From: JALHVH01 sp963773685
GTDB lineage: Bacteria > Acidobacteriota > Aminicenantia > Aminicenantales > Saccharicenantaceae
DNA length: 64,000 bases
NCBI GenBank assembly: GCA_963773685.1
Contig: CAVZBY010000005.1
Location: forward strand, 372,001 to 436,000
Reading direction: 5' to 3'
Shown: piece by piece, positions 33,051 through 44,781 of the stretch
How the letters are laid out: each line of letters starts with the position of its first letter
How positions within the stretch are numbered: position 1 is the stretch's first letter
Notes under the pieces: generated by a model
Told to the model about the DNA's origin: nothing
What the model saw: only the letters and a program-made list of their open reading frames with translations
Database searches by the model: none
Position numbers and translations under genes: made by a program

Positions 33051-33469
33051 CCGTGCTATTCATCTGTGTCCACAATTCCGCCCGGTCCCAGATGGCCGAG
33101 GGGCTTGTCAACGCCCTCTACGCGGACCGTTTCACGGCCGTGAGCGGCGGGACCGAGGCCACACGGGTCCACCCGGCCGCCATCAAGGCCATGGCCGAGA
33201 TCGGCATCGATATTTCCGGTCACCGCTCGAAGAGCATCGACGAGTTCATGGACCGGAAGTTCGACCTCGTCGTGACCGTCTGCGACAACGACGCCAAGGA
33301 CTGCCCGTTCTTCCCCGGGGCCAAGGACACCATCCATCACGCCTTCGACGACCCGGCGGCCTGCTCTGGAACGGACGAGGAGGTCCTCGCCTGCTTCCGC
33401 CGGAGCCGGGACGAGATCCGGACTTGGATCGAGACCGGGCTCCTGCCGGGATTGCGGGACGCAGGCTGA
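33041..33469 (+). CDS. arsC: Arsenate reductase, low-molecular-weight phosphatase type
   Basis: 142 aa; ATG 33041 lies inside the end of the radical SAM gene. The P-loop FICVHNSARSQMAEG carries the catalytic Cys (CxxNxxRS). VTVCDNDAKDCPFFPGA contains the resolving-Cys region and HHAFDDPAACSG the Asp-Pro general acid; these are the marks of thioredoxin-coupled ArsC. It reduces arsenate to arsenite, which ACR3 exports. The C-terminal DAG and TGA are encoded by the first unit of repeat cluster 2. Intact. Confidence 0.93.
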   Translation: MPMTVLFICVHNSARSQMAEGLVNALYADRFTAVSGGTEATRVHPAAIKAMAEIGIDISGHRSKSIDEFMDRKFDLVVTVCDNDAKDCPFFPGAKDTIHHAFDDPAACSGTDEEVLACFRRSRDEIRTWIETGLLPGLRDAG

Positions 33470-33920
33470 AGCCCGCGGCTACACCAAGAGCGCCGGCTAA
33501 AGCCTGCGGCTACAACAAGAGCTCGGGTTGGGGCTCTCCGCGAGCGCGCGGGTCGAGGCATTCCATGTAGCCTCAGGCTTCAGCCTGAGCGGGCAGGGCC
33601 GGGTTAAGAGCACTCCCGGACGCAGGCTGAAGCCTGCGGCTAAAACAAGAGCGCCGGCTAAAGCCTGCGGCTACAACAAGAGCTCGGGTTGGGGCTCTCC
33701 GCGAGCGCGCGGGTCGAGGCACTCCATGTAGCCTCAGGCTTCAGCCTGAGCGGGCAGGGCCGAGTTAAGAGCACTCCCGGACGCAGGCTAAAGCCCGCGG
33801 CTACATCAAGAGCGCATGTCGGGGCTGTGAATGTAGCCTCAGGCTTAAGCCTGAGTTCTTCCGGGGCTGAGGCCGTCATTGGCATCTCTATCGCAGGCTA
33901 AAGCCTGCGGCTACAGCCCG
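33460..33920. repeat. REP-like palindrome cluster 2 with a 161-bp tandem duplication
   Basis: Nine units of the type GCAGGCTAAAGCCTGCGGCTAC or the inverse GTAGCCTCAGGCTTCAGCCTGAG, starting near 33461, 33497, 33570, 33622, 33655, 33727, 33783, 33832 and 33893. A block of 161 bp (about 33495-33655) is repeated almost unchanged in 33656-33816, including unique sequence such as GCTCGGGTTGGGGCTCTCC. Small open frames here are translations of the repeat and are not genes. Confidence 0.88.
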
Positions 33921-33954
33921 CGTTCTCAGCCAGAGGACGGTTCGAAGCCGGAGG

Positions 33955-36900
33955 TCATTCGGCCCTGATCTCTATGAGCCGGCCGGAGGAATAGGCCGCG
34001 AACTCCGGGGCGTACATCGACTGCAGGGTGGCGGGCGCCGCCTTGAACGTTCCCGCCATCGCGCACCGCAGGCGGTGCTTCAGCGTGTATTCACCCTGGG
34101 GCAGTCCTTCCATGAAGAAGTTCGTTCCGCTGTCCCTGATCTCCTCGTAGCGGACGAGGCCCAGGTCCCACTTGTATCCGGAAGTCAGCGTCACGGGCTC
34201 GCATCCCGAAGGCCTGGGATCGCGAAGGTGGACGTACTCCGCCGGATGGCGCGCCCGGATCGAGAGCTGGACCTCGAGCTCGTCGCCGACGGCGAGGCCT
34301 TCCCCGTCGGCCAGGGGCTTCAGGACGACCTCGTCGCCTTTTTTCAGACGGCGGTAAGTACGTCCGCTCGACGGCGAACAGGTCGCCTTCACCCTTGTCC
34401 GGCATCCGGTCCGTGCTGAAATGCCACGTAGCGCTGGCGAAGGCCATGCCCTTGCCTTCCTTCGTCACGCGGACCGTAGCGCACTCGGGCGCCAGCTTTT
34501 CCCCGGGGATGACGATCTGGTTCTTCTTACCCGTGTAGCTCTCCGGCTCGAACGTGAACGTCGTTTTCGTCCGGCAGGCGTCGACGACGACGGACTCCCG
34601 GACTCCCAGGGCCCCGGTCTCCTTCAGGAACCAGGCCACCGAATAGATGACCTCGGCCGTGGCCCTGGTCGATTTCCAGTGGTTGAGCTTCTTGTTGAGG
34701 AAGAGCCACTGGACGAGCCCCTCGGCCCGTGGGTCGGCGGGCTTGAGCTCCTTGAGCGTCCGCAGGGCGAAGGCGTGGGTCTCGATGGTATCGTTGTACC
34801 AGAGCCAGCCGCGGTCCTCCGGCGCCCAGGACGTGCCTTCGTCCGCCGTCGTCTTGGCGCTGTCCATGACGCTGTCCCAGACGAGCGCGGCGTCCTTCGG
34901 CCTCGCCGCTCTTTTCAGCGTCAGGGCCAGGAATCCCTTGAGGTAGGGCGCGTGGCCTTTCCAATGGCGGAACGAGAAGTCGAGCATCTCCTTCCGTTCT
35001 TTGTCGGTGAAGACGCCTCCCGTCCAGGACGCGTCCGGGAAATTCGAGAGCGTGTAGCTCAGGAACGTGATGAACTCCCAGCCGACGTCGTGGGCCATGA
35101 GGTCCCGCACGTACTCGTCGAGATAATGCCTGTGAAGGTAATCGAACGCCCGGACCACGGGGTCCTTGGGCACCGTAACGCCGAACTCGAGGGCCTTCGA
35201 GAATCCGTGAACGATGTAAAGGGTCATATACGGAGACGGCGGCCCTCCCGGCCACCAGGGGAAGGCGCCGAGCGATGTCTGCGCCTTGAGGAGCTTGGCC
35301 AATGAGGCCTCCCGCTGAGCCTTGGTGACCCGCGGATCGAGCACCTTCTCCATTCCGTATCCCGCGTCCTTCCCCCCCTGGGCCGTGACGAGCCAAGGCG
35401 TCTCTTCGAGGCCCATCTTCCTGTTGGGATCGGCCGCGTCGAACGTCTCGTAGAGGGTTTCGCGCTTGCTCAGGGTCTGGGCCATGCGACCGACCGAGGG
35501 ATACCTGTCGTAAAGACTCGTCAGGATACCCGTGGACAAGAAGCGGTTGAGCGTCTGTTCCGTGCATTCGTACGGATAGTTGACGAGATAGGGAAGGGCC
35601 TCCAGGAGGCCGTAGAAAAGCTGGGCGTCCACGGTGACCACGAGCTGTTCATTGATCCGCGTCGCGTCATCGGTCTTGGCCAGCTCTGGGAAGGTTAGCT
35701 CGCGGGGGATGCCTTCCTTGAGGGTTACGAAGCGGGATTGGACGAGATGCATGCGCCCCGGAAGGACGGGGAGCGGACGGAGTTCGCCGTCGGAGAAGGC
35801 CCCGGCCCGCGCCGTGACCTTGAAGGCGACCGTGCCGACGCGCGCCGGCGCGGATAAGGGGAAGACGACCGTCGAGCCGCCGCCCGGCTTCACCGTGAAC
35901 GGCCGCGGAGGGACGGACGCCGGCAGGGCGAACGCCGGGGCCAGGTTCTCGCCCGTGGCCGGATCGCTGATCTCCAGGGACACGGCGCCGGAGAGGTCTG
36001 TCTCCCCCGCGTTGTTGACGACGATCCTGAGCTCGGCCCGGTCGCCCTCGCGGAAGAAGCGCGGCAGGTAGGGCCTGACCATGAGGTCCTTGACCGTGCG
36101 CGCTTCCTTTTCCAGGATGCCTCCCGCGAGGTCCTTCGTCACGCCGTGGACGAAGACGCGCCAGCCCGTCACCGAATCGGGAACGGTGAACTCGATCGCC
36201 GCGGAACCGTCCGCGCCGGTCAGGAGGTGAGGCTGCCAGAAGGCGGTCTCGGAGAAATTCGAGCGCAGGGGAATATCCGCCTCCGGCGGAGGCGGGGCCT
36301 CCTCGGGAGCGCCCTTTTCCTTTTTCGCGTCGAATCCTTCCGCCTCTTCCACGGCGTCCTTGACGGCCATGCTTTTCTGAGCGGCCATGGGCATGGCCAT
36401 GCGGTCTTCCCTCATGACGCCGCCGACGATCCGTCCCCGTATGCCGGGGCCGCCGATGCCGTATCCCCCGAAGCTGGACGAGCACGTCGGGCTCGAACAC
36501 GGGGTAAGAAGGAACCGTCGCCCAGCCCGAGTCATCGTGGAGCGCCTGCGGAGCCAGGCCGAGGGTCTGGTCCCATCCGACCGTCCCCGCCCGATAGGGA
36601 TAGAGGCCCGATACCCGGGGCGGAACGTGCGGGGCGAAGAGATCGAGGCTCCGATCGTACATGTAAGCCAGGAGCTCGGCGGCGCCCTGGACGGCGGGCT
36701 TGCCGTCCGGGGTCTTGACCGTGACCCGCCATGTCTCCCGGCCTCCGGGAACGAGCTTGTCGCGGAAGGACGAGAAGGACAAAGCCAGCTCTTTGTTGTC
36801 CCACGGGACGAAGACGCTGGCCGCTTCGCTGATGAGCTGATGGTCCCGGAGCAGGGTAACGCGCGCGCCGAATCCGCCGCGCAGGTCCTCCGTCACCGGG

Positions 36901-39900
36901 ATTTCGAGAAGGCCGCCGTCCTTTCCGGCCGCGAGCCAACGGCGTTCCCACGGCACCCCGCCCCGGAACGTCTCGAAGAGCAGGGGCTGGCCGGCGAAAC
37001 CGCTGTGAAGGAGGAGGCGCGCGGTCCCTCCGACGGGGACCGAGGCGGATTCCGCGACGAGGAAAAGCGGCAGGCGGACCGACGCCTGTCGGCCGGAGAC
37101 AAGAAAGTCCAGGCTCTCGCGGCAGGCCGCGCCGAAATCGTCCTTCGTTTCGTAGATGAGACGATAAGCTCCGGCCTCGAGAGACTGAACGGCGACCGCG
37201 GCCCGGCCGTCGGCGCCGTGTTCCGCGGTTCCGCGGGCGGCCTCGTGTCCCTCCTTCCAGAGGCGGAGGATCTTTTCCGGGACGAGGGGCGATTCCCAGC
37301 GGGCCCTCAGGCGGTCCCCGGCGGTCCGGAACGCCGCGTCTCCGGCCGGGACGGGCGGCTCGGGAATGGGCTGGTCGGCGGGAAGGAGTGTCGTCTCGGG
37401 TTCGATGAGGCGGACGATGCGCCAGGCCCCCTTTCCGGCTTTGGCCGTTCCGTTGAGGTCGGTGCGCGTGATCGTGAACGCATTGCGGGAATCGGTCCGG
37501 CCGAATCCGTTCGCCGCGGCGATCGACGCTTCTACGCTGACGAAGCCGAGCCGGAACGACCGTGTCGCCGTCCGGGTCTCGCCTCCCTCGTCCGTGATGT
37601 CGATGGAGAGCGTATACCGGTAGGTCAGGCCCGAGCCGGATCCGCCTTCTCGCTCGTCCACGCGCGGCGTGAACATCACCTCGACGGTCCCGTCCTCGCG
37701 GAGAGGGACCCTCCCGCCGGCGACGACCTGGGCGCCTCCGCCGGCAGGTGGTTCCCACCACCACCACTGCGGATAGAGGCTCTCGCGCTTGACCTGCCAG
37801 ACGGCCGTGCCCGAAGCGACGGGAAGCCCGAAGTAATAGCGGGCCTCCCCCTTCAGGGCAGCCGGACGGTTCAGCCGAAGGGGCTTGTCCGGGTCCTTGA
37901 CGGACACTTCGAACGTCGGCCGCTTGTACTCCTCGACCCGGACCCCGGCGAAACCGTTGGGCGAGGTTCGGAGGCGCCATGCGCCGAGGGGACGGCCGGC
38001 GGCGGGAATGACGAACTCGCCGCTCGCCGTGCCATAGCCGTTCAAGGCGAATGTCGCTTCGGCCACCCTCTGGCCGTTGATGTCCTCCAGCCATATCGAC
38101 GCGCCGGCGTTGGCCGCCGGCCTGAGCTTGCCGAGATCACTGCGGCCCCGGAAGGCCAGGACCTTCCAGAAGAGCTTCTGGCCGGGCCGGTAAATGCTCC
38201 GGTCGGTGTAGATGAGCGCGGCGCTCGCCTCGGCGGGCGTCGACGCGGCATGGAGGTACATATATTCCTGATCGATGGCCAGGTCCTTTCCCTTGGCGGC
38301 GAGGAGGAAGAAAGGGCCCTGCCGTTCGGGCCGCGGCGCGAAATGGGCCCGGCCCTCCGCGTCCGTGGCTTTGGTCTCCGTCCGGCGATGACCCTTCTGC
38401 CAGTCGAAGGCGTAAAGGTCGACCGAGGCTCCCGCGACGGGCCGGCCCGTTCCGCCGGAGAGGACGACCGCGTCCAGGCCCCCTTCGACGGAGGCGCGGC
38501 GGAGGATGACCAGGTCCCCGACGATGACGTTGAGCGCCCGGATGCTGTTCGCGTTACGAGCGAAATCTCCGCGGGCTGAGGCGGCCACGAGATAGAGTCC
38601 CGGGGCGAGCCCGGTCGGCAGATCGACGTAGGTCTTATGGTCGCGGAAGTCGGGCGTGGCCGGGAGGTCGAGCTTCCAGGACGCGGCCGGGCGTCCCTTT
38701 TCGATGATGCGCCGCGCTTCGTCCCATTGCGGGAAGAGGTTGTAGTCCTTCGACGTCCGGATGAGCTCGGCGAGGTCGACGGCGTAGGCCCGCAGGTGTA
38801 CGGTCGCCAGGTTCCGGTGCGTGAAACGGATGGAGCGTCGCCCGGGCGCGTCCGCGGCCATCATCTCCACGGAGTAATCCGGGGCCTCGATGCTCCGGGC
38901 GACATGAAGGCACCGCTGGCCTCCGGGGGAGTCGGGGTAGGCTTCGGCACCCGCGAGAGCGAGCTTCCTTGCCCGGACAAGGGCGTCGGGCGCGGCCTCC
39001 GACCGGGTGAATTCGGCGAGGAGCGCCTGTCCCGAAGCCCACCAGGGGTGCTTGCGGGCGGAGCCGAGGGTATCGGCCAGCCGGGCCCGGATGAGGGCCC
39101 GGTCCTCTTCCTTGGAGAATGACTCGTGGAGGGCCGCGAAGAGCTCGAGGCGCGCCTCGAGGGCGCCCTCGGGGCGTCCGGCGGACCTCCGGCACCAGCT
39201 TGCATGCTCGGCCAGGAGGGCCCGGAGCCTTTCGAGGGGATGGGCTTCGGCGGACTCGAGGACGGCGGCGGCCTTATCGGCGCCCGACGGCTCGGGGGAG
39301 AGCAGGCGCTCCAGGTCGAGGAGCCAGGTCTCGTTCGACTGGCGCGGCGTCCAGGAGCTCGTATCGGCGAGGAACCTGGCCATGAGATAGACGACGGCGT
39401 CCCGCAGGGTATCCCGGATCCCGGCGGGATAGTTGCCCGGGTCCCAGATATCCGGGAAATCGGAAGCCTTCTGGCTTGCCAGCACGTCCCTGCTCTTCCA
39501 GACGCGGATGAGGGCCGTCCAGGCCTCCGCGTTGATGCGGTCCGAGGTCCAGGCCTTGAGATCGACCGGGCCCGTCGATTCGATGCGCTCGCGGCGGCCG
39601 ATCTCCCAGGAATAGGCGGAACGATAGGTCACGAGGGAACCGGCATAGAACAGGTCCAGCATGGCCCGCGGGACGGGAGAATCGGGCCACGGCTCGTCCT
39701 TGAGGAACCGGACCGACGGTCTCGTAGCCGTGAAGCGCCGTCCGGAGCTGGACCTCCCGGATGAGGGCCCAGGCCCAGAGCTTATCGTCGCCGGCGCGCC
39801 GGGCCTCGCCGCGGATCCGGGCGGCCTCTTTCGCGGCCTCCTCGTACTTCTGCTCGCCGATGAGCCGGTCGAGGAGATCGCGGCTCATCTTCTGCTCCGG

Positions 39901-40072
39901 CCGCTCGGAGGTTCCGATGGTCCCGGACGCGGTCCGACGACGGGCCGGCCCCCGAAGTCGACGGGACCACCCCGGCCAGGAGGAGGGCGACGGCGATAGC
40001 CCCGAGGCCGAAGGCCAGGATCCCCGCCTTTCGCGCCACCCGGATTCCGATCTTTTTACCGATGTTGGCCAT
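33955..40072 (-). CDS. Giant bacterial alpha-2-macroglobulin (four frame breaks)
   Basis: About 2,040 aa after repair. The N-terminus MANIGKKIGIRVARKAGILAFGLGAIAVALLLAG is a membrane anchor or signal. Many macroglobulin beta-sandwich domains follow; the MG-type segments AALIYTDRSIYRPGQKLFWKVL and EYKRPTFEVSV are typical. The thioester region YPYECTEQTLNRFL (about 35545-35585) has the CxEQ motif intact. A C-terminal receptor-binding-like domain ends at 33955. Breaks at about 39950, 39718, 36478 and 34372 (one extra base each). Such proteins trap proteases in the periplasm; the usual PBP1C partner is not adjacent. No strong terminator seen. Confidence 0.85.
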
Positions 40073-40263
40073 CTCAGCCTCCCGGCGGTTTCGCCCGCCT
40101 TCGGACAGGAATCCCGGTCAACGACGGACCGGCATATCGACGGAACGCGCCCTGCATATCTCATGAACCGGAGCCTGCCTTGATTCGTTCCCGGAGAAGG
40201 TCACCCGTTCCTCTATATATCAAAGGGCGGAAAAAGGTGTCAATCGCGCCGGGCCGCTTTTGA

Positions 40264-40269
40264 TATAAT
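40264..40269 (+). promoter_or_regulatory. -10 box TATAAT immediately upstream of murJ
   Basis: TTTTGATATAATC with the hexamer 10 bases before GTG 40280; the predicted transcript would have a leader of only a few bases and no ribosome-binding site. Confidence 0.5.
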
Positions 40270-40279
40270 CAAGGGAACC

Positions 40280-42028
40280 GTGGAAGATATCTCCAGAGGG
40301 GTCCGGTCCTTCACCGTCGGCACGGCCGTGAGCCGGGTCATGGGCCTCGTGCGGGAGTCCGTCTTCGCCCATCTCTTCGGGGTCGGCGCCGCCACGGATG
40401 CCTTCAACGTCGCCTTCCGCATCCCCAATCTTCTCCGCGACCTCTTCGCCGAGACCGCCCTCTCGGCCGCGTTCGTCCCGGTCCTGACGGGGGAGAAGGC
40501 CAAGGGGAAGGACGCCGAGAACCGGCTGGCCTCGAACATCTTCAACGTCCTCTTCGTCGTGGCCGGCCTCGTCTCGCTCGCGGGCCTGCTCCTGGCGCCG
40601 GCCCTGGCCAAGGGGATCGCCTTCGGCTTCGGCGAAGATCCCCGGGAAGATCGACCTCACCGCCCAGCTCACGGCCGTCCTCTTCCCGTTCCTCCTGTTC
40701 GTCAGCCTCGGCGCCTGGGCCATGAGCTATCTCAACACGGAGAAGTCGTTCTTCCTGCCCTCCGTCGCCCCGGCCCTCTTCAACCTGTTTTCCATCCTCT
40801 TCCCCCTGCTGACCTACGGCTGGTACGTCGCCCGCGGGAAGGAGCCCATCTTCGGCATGGCCGTCGGAGTGCTCATCGGCGGCCTGATGCAGTTCCTGAT
40901 CCAGGTCCCGCTCGTCCGGAAAAAGGGGTTCCGGTACAGCCTCTTCCTCAGCTTCCGCGATCCGGCCTTCCGGCAGGTCATGGCCCTGTTCATCCCCGTG
41001 GCCATCGGGCTGGCCGGGACGCGCATCAACGTCCTCGTCAATACGATCCTGGTCACGCCGCTGGCCCAGGGCAGTGTGAGCTGGCTGAACTACGCCTTCC
41101 GGATCATGCACCTTCCGCTCGGGCTCTTCGGCATCGCCGTCGGGACCGTGGCCCTGCCGTCGCTCTCGAAGCTCGTCCTCGACAAGGACGTCGCCGCCGT
41201 CCGGGCGACGCTCGACGATTCCCTGAAGATGGTCCTGTTCCTGACGGTGCCGACCTCGGTCCTCATCGCCTTCCTCTCCCGGCCCGATCACCCGGGTCAT
41301 CTACCAGCGCGGGCACTTCACGGCCGAGGACACGGCGGCCACGGCGGCGGCCCTCGTCCTCTACACGCTGGGCATCCCGTTCATGGCGGCCCTCCGGAAC
41401 GTCGCCTCGGTCTTTTACGCGTTCAAGGACGCCAAAACGCCGATGTACGCGAGCTTCGCCTCGATCGGCCTCAACATCGTCCTCAACCTGAGCCTGATGT
41501 GGGTCATGGGATTCCTGGCCTTCCCGCTCTCCACGGCGCTCGCCGCCGTCCTCAACGTGGCGCTTCTCATCTTCCTTCTGCCCAGGAAGATCGGCAAGAC
41601 CGACCTGCGCCCGATGGGGCGATATTTCGTGGCCCTCGCCGCGGCCTCGGCCGCTCGGCGGGGCGGCGCGGCTGGTTCGCCAACGGCTTCATTCTCGGCC
41701 GGCTCGGTCCTTCGTTCCTCGCCGTCGCTGGCGAGCGTCGCCGTCTGCGGGCTTCTCGGGCTGGTCGTCTTCTACTGCGATTTCGCGCGTCCTCGGCATC
41801 ACCGAGACGCGCGAGTACCTCCGCCGCTTCCTCCGCCGTGACCTCTTCATTTCCCCGCTCTTTCGTCGTGAAGGGAGGGCTTTGCAAAGGGCTGGACTTC
41901 CCGCTCCGGTCTGGATCGTCGGCCAAGGGCTCGGAGGCCACGCCCCTACCCCCGCCGATAATTGGCGGGGGGGGCCAGCCCTAGGTCTGCGTCACCGGTA
42001 TTGGACGGAGGGATTGGCTCGAATCTGA
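40280..42028 (+). CDS. murJ: MurJ-type lipid II flippase (several frame breaks)
   Basis: MOP-superfamily protein of about 14 helices. Diagnostic blocks: TAVSRVMGLVRESVFAHLFGVGAATDAFNVAFRIPNLLRDLFAE, AWAMSYLNTEKSFFLPSVAPALFN, LAGTRINVLVNTILVTPLAQGSVSWLNYAFRIMHLPLGLFGIAVGTVALPSLS (given in parts) and LSRPITRVIYQRGHF. Extra bases near 40636, 41290 and 41790 and at least one more indel near 41650-41700 break the frame. The last recognisable part is LGITETREYLRRFLRR; the stop at 42026-42028 is tentative. MurJ is essential for peptidoglycan synthesis, so the breaks are almost certainly sequence errors. GTG start with near-leaderless promoter. Confidence 0.85.
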
Positions 42029-42270
42029 ACGACGACTTGGGACCTCTGTGGAGCCAACGCACCCGAAGGGCATCAATGGCTGAAGAAGGCCTGCTCATGA
42101 GAGGCCGAGCTGGGCAGCGGATCCCGCGCTCATGAGAGCGGGGAGAGTGAGGCCTCGAATCGAGCGACATGTGTCTCGCGCCGAGGGAGGCATCCGAGCC
42201 CTGACCGGTCGAGGCCGTTTCGCCCGAGGCTTAATACGAGGCGACGCTGCATCAATGACTGGCAACGACG

Positions 42271-44376
42271 CTAAGAGCACTTGTTCCAGCCGCAGTTGGG
42301 GCAGGTCGGGCACTTCTCGTCGGGCATGGTCGCGCCGCACATCCTGCAGATGTTCTTGAAGAAGTCCTTGGGATTCTCCTTGACCTCGCCGAGGTGGCGC
42401 TCGAGGACCTTGGCGATGGCGTCGGGGATGGACTGGACGAGGCCGCCCTCGGTGAAGATGGGATCGGCCCCGCCGATGCCCTTGATCTGGTAGATGACCT
42501 CCTGCGGCTCGACGCCGCTCCTCAGGGCCATCGAGATGAGGCGCCCGAGGGCCTCGGCGTCGGCCATGGTCGAATAGCCGCTCTTGCCGATGCTGGTGAA
42601 GACCTCGAACGGCTTGCCGTTGTAGAAGGTGATGGTCACGTAGAGGTTGCCGAAGCCGGTCTTGATCTTGTCGGTGATCGAGGGCAGGGACCCGGGCCGC
42701 TCCTTGGGCATGCGCGGCTCCTCGGCGACGGCCTTGTACAGGACCTGCTCGGCCTTGCAGCCGTCCCGGTAGACCGTGATGCCCTTGGTCCCGAGCTCGT
42801 AGGCCAGGAGGAACGCTTTTTCGATGTCGTCCTCGGTCGCGTCGTGGGGGAGGTTGATGGTCTTGGAGACCGAGTTGTCCACGTGCTTCTGGAAGGCGGC
42901 CTGCATCCGGATATGGCCCTCCGGCTTGATGTCGTGGGCCGTGACGAAATGGGCCGGCAGGGGGGCATCCGGGTTCTTCTCCTTCCATTCCTCGTAGAGC
43001 GGATGGATGTCCTTGAGCTCGCCGTCCAGGATCTTCGAGGTGAACTCGAAGGCGAAGACCGGTTCGATCGGACGAGGAACAGCCGGCGATGCGGGAGATC
43101 GTCCCGGTCGGGGCGATGGTCAGGACCGTGGCGTTCCGGCGGTCGGTCCCCTTGAAGACGGACTTTGCGACGTTGGGGAAACTGCCCTTGAGGCGCCCGA
43201 GCTCCCGGCTCTCCGCGTCCGCCCGTTCCCGCATGAAAGCCGACGAGCTCGTCGGCGAAGGCCAGGGCCTCCGGCGAATCGTAGCGGAGCCCCGTCTTCA
43301 GGAGAAGGTCCGCCCAGCCCATGACGCCGAGGCCGATCCGGCGGTTCGACCGGGTCATCTCGGCGATCTGGGGCAGGGGATACTTGTTGACCTCGATGAC
43401 GTCGTCGAGGAACCGGACGGCGGTCGCGACGACCCCGGCGAACCGCTCCCGGTCGAAGCCGCCCGGCTTGCCGGGATCGATAGAAGTTCGCGACGTTGAT
43501 GGAGCCGAGGTTGCAGGACTCGTAGGCGTGGAGGGGCTGTTCGCCGCAGGGATTCGTCGCCCGGATGGGGCCGAGGCCCCTGGTCGGGTTGCGCCGGTTG
43601 ATCCGGTCGATGAAGACGAGCCCGGGATCGCCGACGGCCCAGGCCGATTCGACGAGGAGCCGGAAGACGTCGCGGGCCTTCTTCGTCCCGTCCTTCCGGC
43701 CTTTGTACGGGATCGCGGATCGGCGTAGGCGCCGTCCTCCTTCAGGGCGCGCATGAACTCGTCGGTCACGGCGACGGAGATGTTGAAGTTGGACGAGGCT
43801 CCGGCCGTCCCGCTTCATGGCGATGAATTCCTCGATGTCCGGGTGGTCGACCCTCAGGATGCCGATGTTGGCCCCGCGGCGCGTCCCGCCCTGCTTGACG
43901 GCTTCGGTCGCGGCGTCGATGACCCGGAGGAACGAGACCGGTCCCGAGGCGATGCCCTGGGTCTTGCGGACGAAGCTGCCCCGGGGCCGGAGCGCGCTGA
44001 AATCGAAGCCGGTCCCGCCGCCTTCCTTGTGGACGAGGGCCGCGTTCTTGACCGTGTCGAAGATGGAGTCCATCGAGTCCTCGATGGGCAGGACGAAGCA
44101 GGCGCTGAGGCACATGTCGCGCCCGGCGCCGGTCAGGGTCGGGCTGTTGGGGAGGAAATCCCGGTCCATCATGACCTTGAAGAAGGCTTCGGCCCAGCGG
44201 TCCCGTTCGGCCGCGCCCTTCTCGGCGCCGGCGATGAAGCCGGCGACGCGCCGGAAGAGGTCGGCCGGGGACCTGTCCAGGAATCCGCCCTTGTCGTTCT
44301 TGAGGTAATACCGGGCCTTCAGGATCCTGATGGCGTTGGGAGAGAATCCCTGATCGTCGTGCGTCCGGGACACCAT
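42271..44376 (-). CDS. nrdJ: Adenosylcobalamin-dependent (class II) ribonucleotide reductase (five frame breaks)
   Basis: About 700 aa. N-terminal FSPNAIRILKARYYLKN, DFLPNSPTLTGAGRDMCLSACFVLPIEDSM, HKEGGGTGFDFSALRP, KQGGTRRGANIGILRVDHPDIEEFI and NPCGEQPLHAYESCNLGSINVANF are class II signatures. The C-terminal zinc ribbon ends ICRMCGATMPDEKCPTCPNCGWNKCS. Breaks at about 43797, 43718, 43487, 43229 and 43066. It converts ribonucleotides to deoxyribonucleotides without oxygen or a separate radical subunit, and needs B12. ATG 44376 after GAAGGAG. Probably functional in the organism. Confidence 0.9.
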
Positions 44377-44404
44377 ATCTGACTCCTTCTTCGGGGATGA
44401 CCCT

Positions 44405-44410
44405 ATTATA
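44405..44410 (-). promoter_or_regulatory. -10 box of the ribonucleotide reductase gene
   Basis: On the minus strand ACTATATAATAGGG contains TATAAT, 29 bases before ATG 44376, leaving a short leader with GAAGGAG. No cobalamin riboswitch fits in the space. Confidence 0.5.
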
Positions 44411-44781
44411 TAGTATTTTTATAGGATTCGTAGAGGGCAGGGGCCAGCCGTGGTCCCGGTCCGCGACGGGCGTCGCTATCTTCGGAAGGTATAATCGTAT
44501 TTATTGTTCCGATGCTCGATATCCCGGCGGTCGCGGGGCTGCCGGAGGCTTCTACGAGAGATGACCACAAGGGCGACATTGAGCTCGATCTCGCGTGTCC
44601 CGACCCATCCAGCTTCCGGGCAATCGTATAGAGCCGCTGCCCGGGAACGATATCGATGGTTCGATCCCAACGGGTGCTTCGGCCAGGACGTTCGTAGGGC
44701 CCGAATACCTGAATTTGTTGAAGGATCCGAATATTGCCGTCGATCCGGACGGTGAACGTCAGCATACGCCGTGTCCCAGTC
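44411..44781 (-). other. Coding-like stretch after the surface-protein stop
   Basis: On the minus strand, protein-like segments occur in different frames: LTFTVRIDGNIRILQQIQVFGPYERPG (about 44680-44765, quoted in part), then IDIVPGQRLYTIARKLDGSG and TREIELNVALVVIS. They may be a further domain of the upstream gene at 44782-45870 cut off by indels, or a separate decayed gene. I cannot assign an intact reading frame. Confidence 0.4.

Noticed and set aside
33528..33901. Two near-identical small genes starting MGLSASARVEA
   Set aside because: They are translations of the 161-bp tandem repeat, without ribosome-binding sites.
31545..33920. CRISPR array
   Set aside because: Units are in both orientations, spacing is irregular, intervening sequence is itself duplicated, and no cas gene is near; REP-like repeats explain it.
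28370..43797. Programmed ribosomal frameshifting
   Set aside because: Too many sites, no shared slippery heptamer or downstream structure, and both +1 and -1 changes in unrelated genes; consensus error is simpler.
44377..44410. Cobalamin riboswitch before the B12-dependent reductase
   Set aside because: The leader between the -10 box and ATG is only about 22 bases, too short for a riboswitch, and no B12-box was seen upstream.
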